Shown: positions 34,257-51,012, counted from the first letter of the stretch. The stretch: 64,000 nt of DNA from Moniliella sp. 'wahieum' (GCA_003971905.1 RSEE01000123.1:1-64000), one strand, 5' to 3'. Notes: a model not told the origin generated them from the letters alone. Program-made: numbers and translations.

Positions 34257-36617
34257 TGTGGCAGGTTGGGCTTTCCTAGACACTGTCCCATCTCTCTTCC
34301 TTCACCCTTTGTTTGCATCTCCCATACTATCCTGGGACTACTGAGCCTTTTTCCACTGTGTTCCAAGCGAGCGCCGGATCGAGTCGCAAATAATACGTCT
34401 CTCTTATTAGAGAGCGTAAACCCCTCGGTGCTTTTACTCAAGGATCGAACAGTCTCCTCTCTGATCGTCCTCAGAGCTAATCATCATTTTTCCTTTCCTT
34501 ATCATTCTTCTGGTGTGGTTCAGTCGCGCTTTCCTTCTTTTTTTGCTCCGGCCTGGCCATATTCCAAGGAGGAACCCCAGTCCTCAGTCCATATGGTATG
34601 CATCCCGCTGGTCGTGTGCTTCTTTTTCTGTCTTTGGGCCAAGGAGTGCCCACTTGTCCACTTGCCCTCTTAGCCACATTAAGCTATGTCACCTGGGTCA
34701 CTGCTGCCGTCCTGCCCATGGCTTTCTTTCGCCCTCCTGAGGCCTTTCTCCATGCACGTCTGCCTATCGTTTGAGCTTTGAGCTTTGAGCTGCATCCCCT
34801 GAGCTGGCCCTCTGGGAAAACCCCCCACGCACCCCCAATCACCTTGCCTCGAGTGCTCTCTCTTGTGTACCACCATTTCCCAATCCTAACCGGGTACGCG
34901 GTCCGCGAATCGGGTGGCATAGGTATCTTGCTGTCACATATGATACTTCGGCGTCCCCAGGTACCCTTTCAGAAGGCGGGACGGAATGCAACCAGTACAC
35001 ACATAGACCTTTAAGTACCTAGTACGGAAAGCGGGAACGGTGTGGTGCACTCCCCCAGAGGCAAAGGGGGACAAGAGTCTGTCTCGGTTGAGGCCTGAGG
35101 CCTGAGGGCAAACCAAGTGGTGAGGCCGTATGAGACGACATGCGGTGGTGCTGGCTGTAAGTACCCAGCGCGCACGCAAAAGCAACATCCTCAGGATGTG
35201 ACATACTAGGGAGGAGAATGCCTGTCCTTTCCGTCGTGCTGGCCATCCCCATCATCTCCGTTTGTCACCGCAGCAAGTAGAAGTAGCGGAGCATAACATT
35301 AGCAGTGTGCAAGTGGACAGTTGCCGGTGCGGTGAACAGGGAAGCATGCGGACTTGCTCCTGTTGCTGCTCGGAGATGCCACAAGCCAGGGTACCTGGTT
35401 GCGTGGAGGGGGCATCATGCCATGTTCCCTCGCCGTGGCGGGTGAGGGGCAGAGGGCCCAGGTGGCGGGGAAATGTGGATGAGAGGCACGCGGGACGCAG
35501 TCCCAGGTTTATGGTAGAGGTCGGTGATAGGAAAGCTGGTTGGAGACGCAGCACGAGGCACGGCCGCCAACCAACGATTACTGTGGCTATCCGAGACTAC
35601 CCTGTGCCTCCGACAGCAGCGCAGGTGACGGACGGGTTCAACGAATGGTGCGGTCCCGAGCACGTCCTCGGTGGGAACCTGGCGGATCCCATCTGCTCAT
35701 GCGCTGTTTGCATGAAGGTGAAAGGACGCGGTGGCTTGCTGGGCCAAGCAAGTCCCGTGGGGGGTTGTTGGCCATAGCCCGGTGACCGGTGACCCCCGCC
35801 GCAGTGGCTATGGACATCGCGAAGATGTTGATGGCTGTAGCACTGAGATGAGACTGGTAGCTATCATGCCCATGCCACGTACGACGCATAACGAGCAGAC
35901 TAAGCAGTACAGAACAGTTTACCGACAGGGAAGAGCACATCGCATTCAAATGGGTCGCTGCCGATGGTCGACCACAGGCTTGACCACAGGCTCAACCACA
36001 GTAGTGCCCCTAGCCAGCACCACCTCCAGCGGATAGTCGTGACGCCAAGGAAGCGCCATGCCATGCTGGAGGAAGCCGAGATGAGGTGAGGCACCCCACG
36101 CAAATATCTGTCTGGACCACCGACCCGGGCCTGCTCCGCCCGACTCCCGAAAGAGAGGGGAGAACCGAGCAGGCCCAAGGGTGCTGAGACGTCCAGGCGC
36201 CCACAAGGGGGGGATGGCATATCCCAACGCTTCTTCTGAGCAACGAGGCTGACGCTCACCAGGTCCACGGGAAAGGACGCCAGGAGCAACACGGGCCTGT
36301 GCTACTTTGCCGCACGTGGGGAAAAGCAGAAGAGCGGCGGCCGAACCAGGCGCTTATATAGGCAGCGCGTCCGGGCGGAACCGTCGGTGCGATTTTTTTT
36401 TCTGTGGGTGGAGGGAGGAGCGGAACGGCCGTGCACGTGCACGTGACTGGGAGGCGCGCGGGGGCGCTGGTAGGGGTTGCTCCAACACGGTGAAATGTTC
36501 AAGCCGCCCCGCTGCGTGCGGCAGCAGCGGTGGCCTGTGGCACGCCGGCCGAGGGGCTGGGCACGGCGGGTGCGCTGGCCTCACCACCACCACCGCCTCA
36601 CCACCACCCACCCGCCC
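34257..36617. other. Intergenic, about 2.4 kb, no gene recognised
   Basis: TTTGAGC is repeated three times at 34769-34790. Plus-strand open frames at 35262-35777 (Cys-rich start, CRCGEQGSMRTCSCCCSEM) and minus-strand frames at 35900-36292 match nothing known. CGTGCACGTGCACGTG near 36432-36446 is an E-box-like palindrome within 200 bases of the borealin-like start. Confidence 0.45.
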
Positions 36618-38002
36618 ATGGCCCCGCGCTCCGCCAGCTCACGCAAGGCCTCGGCCCGGGGCCGCCGCGCCAGGGACGCTGCCAAGAAACCCTCCGCCAC
36701 CACCCATGCGGCCGCGCCTGCGCAGGAAAACAGATCGATCCCCGACGACACGATGGGCAAACTCAACACCCAGCTCTCTGCCCCGCGCGTCGTCTCCAAC
36801 ACCCGCCCCACCGACCCAGCCGACGTGCCCAGCTGGGCAGCCGGTGGCGCACTTGTCGACCACACGGACCCAGTCACTGCGCAAACGGATCTGCCTGAGG
36901 AGCAGATCAGGACACTGCTACAAAATTTTGACCTGGAAAGTACGCTGCCTTAGTCCTCTTCCCTCCTTACCAGACGAACACGTCGAGTGCTGACACTGGC
37001 GCGTCAACAGCCCATGTGCGCGTGACAAGATACCAGAACGCGCTTGCAGCCAGGCAGCACGAGTCCCGGGCCGCCGTGGCCACTGCGATTCAGCGGGTTC
37101 CACGCCAGGTGCGGCAGCTATCGCTTGAGTCCTTCTTGCTGGACTACGACGGCGATATTCTCACGGCTGTGTCTGCGTTGGGAGAATCGCTGGCAAGCAC
37201 CTCGTCTGCCCCTGCACTGGCTTCCGATCCTTCTGTTCCTGGAAAGACTGGTGTCTCGTCTGTCCTTGCCCGCTCGGACTCTGACGCAGCTATGCCAGGT
37301 CTCATCGCTGGAGTAAGTGCGCCCGAGGAGAGGGAGGAATGGGCTGCATTTAAGGCCCAGGTGCGTGCTGCAGGCTTGAAGAGAGCAGGTTCGCCAAAAA
37401 AATCCCCCCGCAAACCACCCAACTGTTTCCCCATTTCTGCCCGCACCCCTTCCTCCTCCCCCACCCGTCCCGCTGCCTCTCGCCCCGCCCGAGTGGGGGA
37501 GAAGGTGCTGTTTACCAGTTCCAACGGCACGCCGCTCCAGGGATTAGTCCTCCCCGATGGAACTGTACGCCCCTTACAACCTCTCTCGCCTGGCACCCCA
37601 GGCCCAGCAGCTGCATCCCGTCGAGATGAGGCGCAGGGGGGCATTGCTCAACGCCTGGCTTCAGCCCGCCAGGCCCTTGGTTCCTCCAGCTCGATTCAGC
37701 TTCCCTCCTCGCCTGCCCCCCCGAGGGTAGGCAGGGTAGCAGCTGCGGCAGCTGCGTTGGATCGAAGGGTTGGTACCAATACGAGGCGCGTCGTTACTCC
37801 TTCGATGAGCGTCTCCGATTCCCCTTCGCGCCCAACTGCACCGTCACGGACCATCTCCCTCTCGAATGGCCGCACCCTTGATCCCGCCTCAACCAGTCCA
37901 CAGGAAATTGGCGCGTTGCGCATCCCTGCGGCAGAGCAGGCGCGGGTGCGGGCACAGATAGCCCAGTGGCATCTAGACCAGAGCCACCGCTGGGCCGGCT
38001 GA
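36618..38002 (+). CDS. NBL1: Borealin-like chromosomal passenger complex subunit (Nbl1 domain)
   Basis: Borealin/Nbl1 links INCENP and survivin in the chromosomal passenger complex with Aurora B. Exon 1 (36618-36939) ends in EEQIRTLLQNFDLE and exon 2 (37011-38002) continues HVRVTRYQNALAARQHESRAAVATAIQRVPRQVRQLSLESFLLDYDGDI. This matches the Nbl1/borealin N-terminal helix pair (LLENFDLE...R..RIPK.VR...GEFL). The 71-nt intron keeps the frame exactly. The rest is disordered (PKKSPRKP, SSSPTRPAAS). One segment (LFTSSNGTPLQGLVLPDGTVRPL) resembles the short C-terminal borealin motif with TSxGTPL. The frame is open throughout, unusual in this window. It is about 440 residues, longer than yeast Nbl1 but similar to animal and basidiomycete borealins. 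It ends 111 bases from the convergent CEF1. Confidence 0.72.
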
Positions 38003-38113
38003 TTCCTGCCCACCAAGCAGCCCCGGCGAATAGATCTGGCTATGTTCATGAGCACATTTACTATGACTCCACCTCCTTAGCAGTATGATTGCATCGTCGT
38101 TGGTAGCGCTGGT

Positions 38114-41705
<3,592 letters not shown>

Positions 41706-43783
41706 CTAGTCAAAGCGCGCCGACGCGGCCAGGGAGCAAACGCATCCCGCCAGCTGTACCAGCCGAATGGGACACATGAAGTTTGGGTCGAATTCCCAAG
41801 TTAGACATAACGGAGGGAGAAGTATCAGGAGGGCCAGGGCAGAACTGCTTTGGGTAAGATCATCATATCGGCCCTCGTACTGGCCAAGTGAAGTGCGTGG
41901 GGCCAGATGCAAAGCCGCATCGCGCGGAGGTGACAGTAAGGTTTCAGAAGGAGCGATTTTCTGTCCCTCTGCTGCAGCAGGAGGCGGGGAGGGCTTACGA
42001 GGTTGGACGGTGTGGTGTCGACGGCCCTTGAGGTGCAAGCGTGACGGTACTTTGAAAGGAGAGTTCTTGCGCGGCAGCTTGTCCGAACCCGAAGAAGGTT
42101 CCACCTCGTCCTCCGCTGCCACCTCGGGCAAAAAGTCAACCCGCTTTTCCACAATCATGGGTGCAATCACTTCTTCAGGGTTGGGATTCCAAGTGCTCCT
42201 CTCACGGATCTTGTTTGCGCGCTTGGGATCGACGGTGGGAGAGAGGGCAAGCGCGGCGCGGACCGCGCCAAAGCTGGCCATAGGACTGGGCGTGCGGGCG
42301 CCGAGCGAAATGTCGGTTTCCATATCGGTTTCTTCGTCCTCGTCGGAATTGACGGACACCGTGCTCCGACTAAGGCCGCGCACTGCATTCAGACTGGCCT
42401 GCACAGATGCATGACGCACTTCGTCGTCTCCATCCATCTTGGCGAGCGATGCAGGACGACGAGACTGACTCGCAGTAGATTCACGACGAGTGCGAGTTTG
42501 TAGGTCCGAGCCAACAGGACGGGCTGGTACTCGGCTGCCCATAGTAACCGTCGCACTGCGGATGCGCGGTGGAGCAGTTGCATCAACCGAGAGGGAGAGA
42601 CTTGGCTCGGCGCCCTTGGGTGCAAGAGCTGAAGCGGGGAGAGTGCTGCGCCGTGGGGTCGATAGAGTCGTTGGCGTCGCACGTCCGTCGGTCGCCGAGG
42701 TCTCGTCAAAGTTCCGCAACGTCTCAACCGTGCTTTTGCGGGTGATGATGTGCTCCGCCTCCGCCGTTGATGTATCAACTGAGGCACCGGGGTGGCCGCG
42801 GAGCATACCTGGGAAAGAACGGAAAATGCGTCCTCCTTAGCGGGAGGGATCTTTGTGATGCCGGCGGAGTCAGGCGAGATGGTCCGGCTTTCCGTAGGTG
42901 GAAGAGTGCGGATGTTGAGCGTAGCAGACCGGTCCATCGGGTGAAAAACTGGAGGTTGGGCACGCTTTTGGCGGCGCAATCCCAAGAAAGTATGCCTTTT
43001 GTTGGGAGAGTTATCCATTGGAATACCGAAGGCCTTCCCCCCCTTTCCACGGCTCCCGGACTGGGCATCGGCCATACGCCGAGCCTGACGTACGTCTTGG
43101 TACCGACTCAGGTACTCTGTGGACGAAGGAAACTCGAGCGCAGCCACAAGGATAGGCTCATCAATGCCGATCTGGCCTTTCGGGACCCCCTGAGCAGAAT
43201 CAAAGGACGGAACTTTGCTTTCTTGACTGAGCCGAACCGGGGAAAATAGGGCAGGGTGGTGGGCGGCCAACTCGAGGATCTGAGACTGGTAGCGCGCCTT
43301 GGGAACACTCACCGCCATTTCTTCCAGAATCTTGTTGAGCACCGCAATCGCCACTTCAGGTGGGTAATCGTAGTCTGCCACAACTACCCCCACAGTGCGT
43401 CCTCCTTCGATCGACCGGAGGAAATGGCAACGTAGTCAGCTTGCTCCACTTGTGCTTGGTCGTTGTAGCTGGTCTCCTCAGCCAGTACCTATGGTGCAGG
43501 GGACACGTTAGCCATACACAGCCAACTGGTGCCAACAGGACATAGCAAAAATGGGGGAAGAAAATTCGTACCTTGGCTTCGGCCATCATGTGGGCCTGCA
43601 AACCCTGACGGCGAACCCAGCTAATTGGGTTAAGGTCCCACACAGCCAGAAGCGGCACGCGCCGAGTATTGGGGTCCTGGTTGAAAACGATTGCACCGTC
43701 TGGTTGGCAGAGACAGGGTCAGAAGTTTGGAAGGGAGAGCCGAAGACGCTGAAGTCATTGTCGATGCGGTGTAGGGCACACAC
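41706..43783 (-). CDS. Unidentified protein with a possible longin-like N-terminal region
   Basis: I do not recognise an orthologue. From about 43700 the frames read AIVFNQDPNTRRVPLLAVWDLNPISWVRRQGLQAHMMAEAK. A probable intron (donor GTACGAA at about 43572, acceptor near 43492) follows, then VLAEETSYNDQAQVEQADYVAISS. A frame change leads to RTVGVVVADYDYPPEVAIAVLNKILEEMAV and later STEYLSRYQDVRQARRM. The GVVVADYDYPPEVA...LLNKILEE pattern and the LSRYQ further on loosely recall longin domains of the Ykt6 type, but the rest does not fit a SNARE. The remaining 400 residues are charged, Ser/Thr-rich and probably disordered (STVETLRNFDE, SDEDEETDMETDISLGARTPSP). A frame change lies near 42790. The 5' end is not determined and may lie upstream of 43783. 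Confidence 0.55.
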
Positions 43784-46167
43784 TTACACAAATGCCTGAC
43801 GGAAGTCAACCAAAAAGCGAAAGGGGAGATGGCATGTCAACATGAAAGAAGCTAAATGAGGGAGAGAAAGAGGAAGAGGAAGAGGGAGAGGAAGATGGGT
43901 GCGTGGCGTGTGACGTACATGATGGGCTAGTAGATGGGGGTAGGATGCGGTAAGTGTGGTTATATAACACGTTCTCAGCAACCGTGGGGCCGTGTGAGAT
44001 GGAGGGAGATTTGAGAAGCTTGACAAGGTGGAAGGTTGGGAGGCGGAGAGAAAGGTGATGAGCGTAAGAACCCGGTGACGCGGATGGTGGTGGTCGGAAG
44101 GAAAAAGGACGGGGCCTCAGCAGCGAGGTGAAGAGTACCGGATATAAGAAGCAGACGGTGGGTAGGGGGAGGGAAGAGAGTGAGCGTAGCTGTGGTGCAG
44201 ATGCGGGTGATGGGGATGGAGATGGGTGATGGGCCCAGAAAGCACACTGCGTCCGGGGTGTGTCCGAGCACGTCGCAAGCGCGGCCCTGCATCCTGGGCA
44301 GTGTGGCGGCACTTGAGAGCGTGGGCGGCGTGAACTTGACGCCTGCGCTGGGACTTGCGAAGGTGGTCGAGTGGCTCTTACGATAATGCCGGCTGGCGCA
44401 GTGCCGGCCCCGTGGGGCCCAGCGCCTCTCCCGCGTGTCTGCCGCGCCAGCACACTGCTGGGGAGGGACCACCCACGCCGCAGCACAGCGCCAGTGCCGC
44501 ACCCCAAGTGGGCCCACCGCCACCAGAGCGCAGCAGCCGCTCACCAGAGAGCTCACCGGTCAGCCCTTCGGAGCCCCACAGCGACTCAGCCTCTGTCTGC
44601 ATATATCTCAGCCTATCCTCGACCGTGTGGGGGATACAGGATGGGTCATCCAATCCCTTGCTGATGATACATGTACAACAAAATCGTTCGTGCTCGCGCA
44701 GCAGGCGCTCCGTCGCTCACACGCTCACTTGCAGTTCACAGCTCTGAAGCAGCCTTTTTGGGACGGAAGAGAGAGAAAAGAGATAAAAAGTGGTAGGAGT
44801 CTAGGCAGTATGGCTCTCCAGGCTATAAGGCATCAGGCATTAGATCTTAGACCATCAGGCCTCACATTCACAAGTCTCAGGCTTGAAAAGTATCATAACT
44901 GGAACCTACCGCAGTGTAACAAAATCTCTGTTGCATGTGATGCAAGTGACACGTGATGTCGTTGCATGAAAGATACATGGTTATAGAGACGACGTCCAGG
45001 CGATGCACGACGGCTGTGCTTTCGCTTCTCCCACTTTTATCCTGTGGTGGTGGGCAAGGTGCGGATCGCCAAGCCTCTCGGCAAATGCACCACCACGTGA
45101 ATCGTGGATGCCGACATCATCGTATACCTTGCTGGGAGTATACATACCACACCAGCTAATAAGCTCGGCTATCGACATCTCTCGCTCTCTCCACCATCGA
45201 TCGACTCCTATGCCGATGCGCTGATGCACCGGAGGGCACTGAGGACCGATGATCGAGGATCGATGACGAAGATGATCAATAAGTTCCTGAGCCTCAGCGC
45301 TGTGGGAAATAGAGGCTATTATTATGTGTGGTCTCTGTGAGTACGTTTAACGTTTACGTTTACCGGCCCCCTCTGAACGCCCTGAACGGTCCTAGCTAAC
45401 CGACCAAACCAACTGATGTACTGATGCCATAACGCATAACAGGGCAATGGGGCCTGAGGCTCAGTCCTCAGTTCTTGAGCCTGATAAGATCTCAGATCTC
45501 CGAGACCTCTTCCTGGCATGCATATCTGTTTCGGTTGCGGCGGGAAAAAGAGTTGTGCGGGACAAATATATGTCAACCAGTGGACAAGAACAACTCAGAT
45601 GGATGAACTCATACAAATCAGCCGGGCGAGATAGAGATGGAAAGACGAGCGGGATCGTCGATCGCCTCGCACAATGGAGATGTGTCCTGCATACTATGAT
45701 TACCAACGCGACTACACACACCGGCGAGACTGCCAAGGAGAGACGGGAGCTATACCAGTGTGCAAGTTGAAGAGGCTAAATTTGAAAAGAGACCTGCCTA
45801 TACGCGCAACAACAGGTGGGTAAATACAGCGGCGGCAGTGCTACCACGGGTGGATTCAGAGAAGGATCGTGGTTGGGTAGGGAGGGGTGGCGATTGTTGC
45901 ATGTTACAAGATGGTACGCTGGAGATGGACGGAAGAGGACCGCAGCTAATAGAAGCACTAACACGCCACTGGGGTACGTTGACTCGGTGAATCAACACGA
46001 TCAAATTCCCCAGTTAATGAGCGCAATGATTAATTCGATTAATGCGCAGAATATGAACGTTTTTACGTTCAGCCTCAGCGGCCCCAGCGCCTCAGCCGCA
46101 AGCCTCACTGGTTATCAATCTCACACATCATTGCATCATCACTCGCACCTCGCAGGCGCTCCTATCC
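43784..46167. other. Intergenic, about 2.4 kb, one unassigned small open frame
   Basis: The 43800-44550 part is CT/GA-rich, probably promoter DNA for the minus-strand gene. At 44930-44955 there is a TGCATGTGATGCAAGTGACACGTG cluster. An open frame at 45447-45770 on the plus strand has protein-like composition but no recognised family. Repeated ATCGATG words lie near 45245-45270. Confidence 0.45.
45447..45770 (+). other. Small open frame of unknown status (107 codons)
   Basis: The translation (start MGPEAQSSVLEPDKISDLRD) includes FLACISVSVAAGKRVVRDKY and GQEQLRWMNSYKSAGRDRDG, a composition closer to real protein than the GC-driven shadows around it. No homologue, domain or splice context is seen. 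It may be chance. Confidence 0.2.
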
Positions 46168-48395
46168 ATGATGCCAGCACCACCACCATCGCCATCGCCA
46201 TCGCCATCCTCGCCATCGCCATCGCCCCCACGTCCTCCTATGGCCGTAGCCATGCTCGACCCCGATGCTGCCGAAGCTACGCCAGACACTGCGTCTGTCG
46301 CCCAAGCCACAACGCTCACCCCTGCCGCCCTGGCCTCTTCCGTACAGCACCTAACCCTCCCTCCAGCCACCCCTTCCGGCCGACCCTGCTGTGGCCGCCG
46401 CAGTCGTCCAGCAGGACAAGGAGAACGCTTCCTCCACATCTCCCACTTCTGATCCATCGGAAGCGACAACACCGACGCTTGAGCATCCTCAACCACCATG
46501 GCCTCCTCCTTCCTCTTCCACTTCTTCCACGACCACCTCCACCCTTTCCTCTTCCCGCCTCCACCTCCTCCCACACCCCACCACACCCTTACTCCTCACC
46601 CCCATCAGTGGGGGGGTACACCTGGTCCCCACGACTTGGACCCATCTTCCGCGTCCCTCTCTACTGCGAGCTCAGGACCTGGTCTTAACCCCAGTGTCAT
46701 CCATCCGAGTTTGCTCCGCTCTGCCCCTGGACTCGGACCCAACCCAGGCCCGCACCCGCACCCGCACTCGCACCCGCACCCCCATCCGCACGCGTTGACT
46801 CCCGCGGGCATCCGGCTTCCACCAGCGCAGCGCCAGGCAAAACGTTACCTGGGGTGCACTCGACCGTTGGGGGTGTACGTCCGCGGCGTCTCTCTGCTCG
46901 CGGGGGTGTGCCTGGGTCGGACCGGGTGCGTATGGTAGGAGGTACGGCGATCCCCCCCTCGCTTCGTTCTAAATTGGACCAGGTGCGCTCCAGTCGCGCC
47001 AATGCAGGCACGGGCACGGTCGATGCGACTCCACTCCACTCCGGTCCACCCGCGCTCCTCCGCCTCGACCGGGCGGACCGTCCGGCTTGCCTGTGGCTAC
47101 CGTAGGTGGGGCGGCGACGCGCGCTGGATTCGTGCCAGGTGGTCGACCTGCTGGTGGCGCACTGCGTCCGATGGGCAACGCGACACCCGGCCGTGGTTTG
47201 GCGGGCCGGCGGGGCATACCGCTTCGTCTTGATAATTTGGTGGACGGTGGAACGCAGAAAGCTGGGTCGGGTCTGGGCCCGGGCCCGCTCCGGCTCGGCT
47301 CGGGCGCAGGTGGGTTGGAAGCGGGCAAATTGGCAACTGCGTTTGATGAGTACAGTAACATTGTCGACACGATGGACGGCTCAAGTTTGCCGACAAGGCT
47401 ATCCTTGATGCGCACGGGGTAGAGTTTGGGAATGGCACCCACTTCCACATGCAACTGGAGGACTTTGAGTTGCTGGACGAGCTGGGGCGGGGGAACTATG
47501 GTACGGTGCGCAAGGTGCGGCATATCAAGACCAATGTCTTGATGGCCATGAAGGAGATCCGATTGGAGCTGGACGATCCTAAGCTCAAGGCGATCATTAT
47601 GGAGCTGGACATTCTTCATCGCGCGGTGGCCCCCCAAATTGTCGAGTTTTACGGCGCGTTTTTTGTGGAGGGATGTGTCTACTATTGCATGGAGTACATG
47701 GATGCTGGCAGCCTGGACAAACTTTGCCTTCCCGGCCGTTATGTCCCGAACCCGTACTGGCACGGATTGCCTGGTCCATGGTCTCGGGCCTCCGCTTCCT
47801 CAAAGACAGCCTCAACATTATTCACCGCGACGTGAAGCCGACCAATGTGCTGGTCAATACCAAGGGGCAAGTCAAGCTGTGTGACTTTGGTGTCTCGGGC
47901 GAGCTGGAAAAGTCGCTGGCCAAAACCAACATTGGCTGTCAGTCCTACATGGCGCCGGAGCGGATCGACCCGCATCAAAAGGCCGCGACCGGTGCGGAAC
48001 CCGCGGGGGCCTACACGGTCGCCGCCGACGTTTGGTCACTCGGGCTCAGCCTGGTCGAGATGCCAAGGGAGGATACCCTTACCCCCCCGAGACGTATTCG
48101 GACGTCTTTGCTCAACCCAAGCCATTGTCTGGGCGATCCGCCTACTTTGCCTTCCGCCCAGGCCGATGGCACAGGTGGGTACAGTAGCGATGCTCACGAC
48201 TTTGTTCGTAGTTGCTTAGTGAAGAACCCGCACCAACGCGCTTCGTACGCTGCCTTACTGGAACATCCTTTTCTTCTCGCCGATCGCGCGCGGGCAGCGA
48301 GCGACGACGATGTCAATATGGTGGCCTGGATTGAGGACACGCTCCAGGCCAAACAACGGGCCAAGGAGCTCCAACACAACCCCTCCTCTGCGTAG
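46168..48395 (+). CDS. PBS2: Pbs2-type MAP kinase kinase (HOG pathway)
   Basis: Pbs2 activates the Hog1 stress MAPK. The N-terminal 420 codons are Pro/Ser-rich and disordered, with frames changing several times; the start at 46168 is tentative. Near 47330 the conserved approach KLATAFDEYSNIVDTMDG leads to the kinase domain. Its motifs are the Gly-rich loop LGRGNYGTVRKV (about 47485), the lysine in MAMKEIRLELDDPK (about 47545), MELDILHRAVAPQIVEFYGAFF, CMEYMDAGSLDKL, catalytic HRDVKPTN (about 47822), DFGVSGELEKSLAKTNIG with the SxxxT activation site, YMAPERI and DVWSLGLSLVEM. The C-terminal lobe reads GGYPYPPETYSDVF, DFVRSCLVKNPHQRASY and LLEHPFLL. SxxxT phosphosites and EYMDAGSLDK with FGVSG mark a MAPKK, and IIMELDxLHRAV is characteristic of Pbs2/Wis1. 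Frame changes in the kinase domain lie near 47430, 47725, 48062 and 48110. Confidence 0.94.
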
Positions 48396-51012
48396 GAGAT
48401 CCTACCCGTCCTATTTCTTTCTTCGCAGCCGACCCACTCCCCCCTCCTCCCACCTCGCCATCATTCCCTCGCCGCCACCACGTGGAAGCGACAAGGTAGG
48501 ATTTGGCCTGCTTTGCACCTTGTCTCTGGCCCGTTTTTGTTCCTCTTTCCGCCATTCCGATGGCTTTACCCCATGGCCGATGCTGGCCCTTGCGCTTAGA
48601 CCTTTACCTCTTTGATACTGAACCGACCGTGTACCATGGAGCCCTGTGGCCTTTGGAGCGTCCTCGATTCCTCTCTGTTCCAATGCAACGTTTACTTCTG
48701 CTATGCGCCGTTCCTCCCCCTCGTATTCCCCTTTCTACCGCGCGCGTGGGTGACAAGGCCCGAACCGTCACGGCCTAAATGGAACCCCGTATGTCGGCGT
48801 GGGCCTGCCTTGCCTTGCCTTGCCTTGCCCATTTTGGTCTCGCTCCCCCTACCCCCTACGGACACTGTGCCTGTGCTGTACGCTGTAGCATACTAAGTAC
48901 CTATGCCTATGCCTATGCACCCCCATTTGCTCTCTTTTCGCTCCTCTCTTCTGCCACCTGTAGGAGCGCACTGCACTCTACCTTGTACCTGCTTCGCCTC
49001 TTGTCATTGACCACCGACACCGACCATCAACCATCTTGCTCAGTCCACGTTCGTCTTAGTAGAATTGATTGCATAGCGCCGGGGCCTGGCTTCTAGCCTA
49101 CTGGCATACATATTCAAGAGCCGCCTTCCTGTTGCCTCTGGCACTCGCGCGTACCCATGTACCCGTGTACGTTCTGGTCCCCACCACACCTCGACGAGCG
49201 ACGACCGCGCGGCTCGGGATGCGCGTCGGACTCGTCGCTCTCACACAAGCAGCGCTACCACGCGCACCGAACCCCTGCCCCATGCTTGTGCCAGCCGCTA
49301 GTTTGTATACATTAATGCTGGCGCTGCAACAACATATGGGTCCAGCGGGATAGTGGAGTGGGGCGGGGCGTTGGTGCGTAGGTGGGGATGCATGTGTGGT
49401 GGCCATGGGGCGTGGAGCTAGGGACGGGGATGGGGTCGGGCCAGGCACATGGGTCCGGCAGGCACCTTGCATCGTGCCTTAGGCCTCAAGCATCGTGGCC
49501 GAGAATTGAGATCCCTCATGGAGATTGACACGCATGAGACATGAGATGTGAGAGGACCACGTGGGGGGACCGTGCGGGTCCTTACTATCCATCTAGAACG
49601 GGAACCAATCTCAGATCTCCCCCGAGGCGTGCGGGGCACGTTCGTTTACTTTGTACTACATGAACGAGTCTCGGAAGACAGATGCGGGCGATATGCAAGT
49701 ACAATAACCTAGGAACCAAAAAGGGATGGGAGGGGAAGGCTGTAGGGAACGAGCGGTGCGGAGAGCGAGGAGGAAACGGTGGGGGGGGGAAGGGGAAGGG
49801 GAAAGATGGAAGATGGGAGGAAAGGAGAAGAAGAACGTGATCGATGAAGGGGTAGGAACAGGTGTGGGGAGAAGACAAGGACACCAAGGGAACAAGCAAT
49901 GAACCTCTCATCCATGGAGAAAGATGACCCACAACGGTGCAGCAACATCAGTACATGAAAATCAAGGGTAAGAAAGGTGCTTTTTCGGATTGGTCCGTCG
50001 GGGAGAAGATGCGGGCATGTACCCTTTGCAGGACACCAAGGGGGAAAGGGGGGGGAAGGACCGAAGAGGAACAAAGCCATAAGCGTTACACCTCTACCTC
50101 GTCCCGCTCCAACCAGGAGCTAATGGCGTACCCGGGGACCCCTTCTCTGACCGGACCCGATCGCGACCCGGGAGGGGACCACGCCAACTTCGCATGCGAG
50201 AGATGAGGGTGTGCTCCATCGTACCGAAGTAGTTGTGGATACCATCGAAATGGGTCGCTCCTCTTCTTCCTTTTCCTTTTCCTTCTCCTCTTTCTCCCTT
50301 GGGCAGCGTCTCGGTTTCTGACTGCGCTGCCGTTTCGGGTTGTGTTGCTTTCCTGTTTGTCTCCCGTCGACAACCCAGGCTGCCCCGTCCCTGCTGCTGG
50401 GCCACACGTGCACCCATCGCCCACGCACTGCTCCAGCTTTCTTTCCCGAAGACGGTGATCCGAAACGGCGTTCCCGGACGCAAACTTCCCGGCACATCCA
50501 CCTTTTCGCTCTTGCGTTTGCGATGGTGGGTTTGGTTAGGGGAACGGTGGTGGTACCTGGTCCCTTGGCGAGGGGAAGGGGACGAGGAAAGGAAACTGGC
50601 GCGGTGGCGCGCGACACACCGGTACAGGCGGGAAGGGGGATATGCTTTGTCGTCTTCTTCCCCTGGCGTAAGGGGATGCATCTCTCGCGCCCAACGTGGA
50701 TCCCTGCCCACGTGGAGGGAGGAGCTATCACGTCCCACCCTGGGCTTGGTATTCTACGCCGGATGGTGTCCTGGCGAACCGACTCTGCCCGAGGGACTGG
50801 GCCATGCTGTTCCTCTAAACCATTTCGTGTGTCAAATTCTTTTTGTGGCGCAAGCCCATGCTGCCTGCCCAGCCTGCCGTTGAAGAGGAAGGCGGAAGTG
50901 CAAGTAGCGGCGGGCAAGGTACGGAGAGCCAGCTGGGCCCAACAGTCTCTTCCGCCCCCGGTTGCTCCTTTTTGCTAGCAAATGATCAACATTGGACCAC
51001 TTGCGTCCCAAT
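48396..51012. other. Region without a firm gene; possible minus-strand coding at 50.1-50.9 kb
   Basis: Just 3' of PBS2 are CTTGC repeats (48807-48830) and CTATGC repeats (48901-48920). On the minus strand, 50740-50100 reads GTPFRITVFGKESWSSAWAMGARVAQQ followed by a Lys/Glu-rich stretch and HFDGIHNYFGTMEHTLISRM in one frame. This might be the C-terminus of the gene at 51013-52519, but the link is unproven. The rest shows GA-rich and CT-rich low complexity only. Confidence 0.35.

Noticed and set aside
35262-35777. 171-codon Cys-containing frame
   Set aside because: No domain, no splice context, and frames of similar length occur on the opposite strand.
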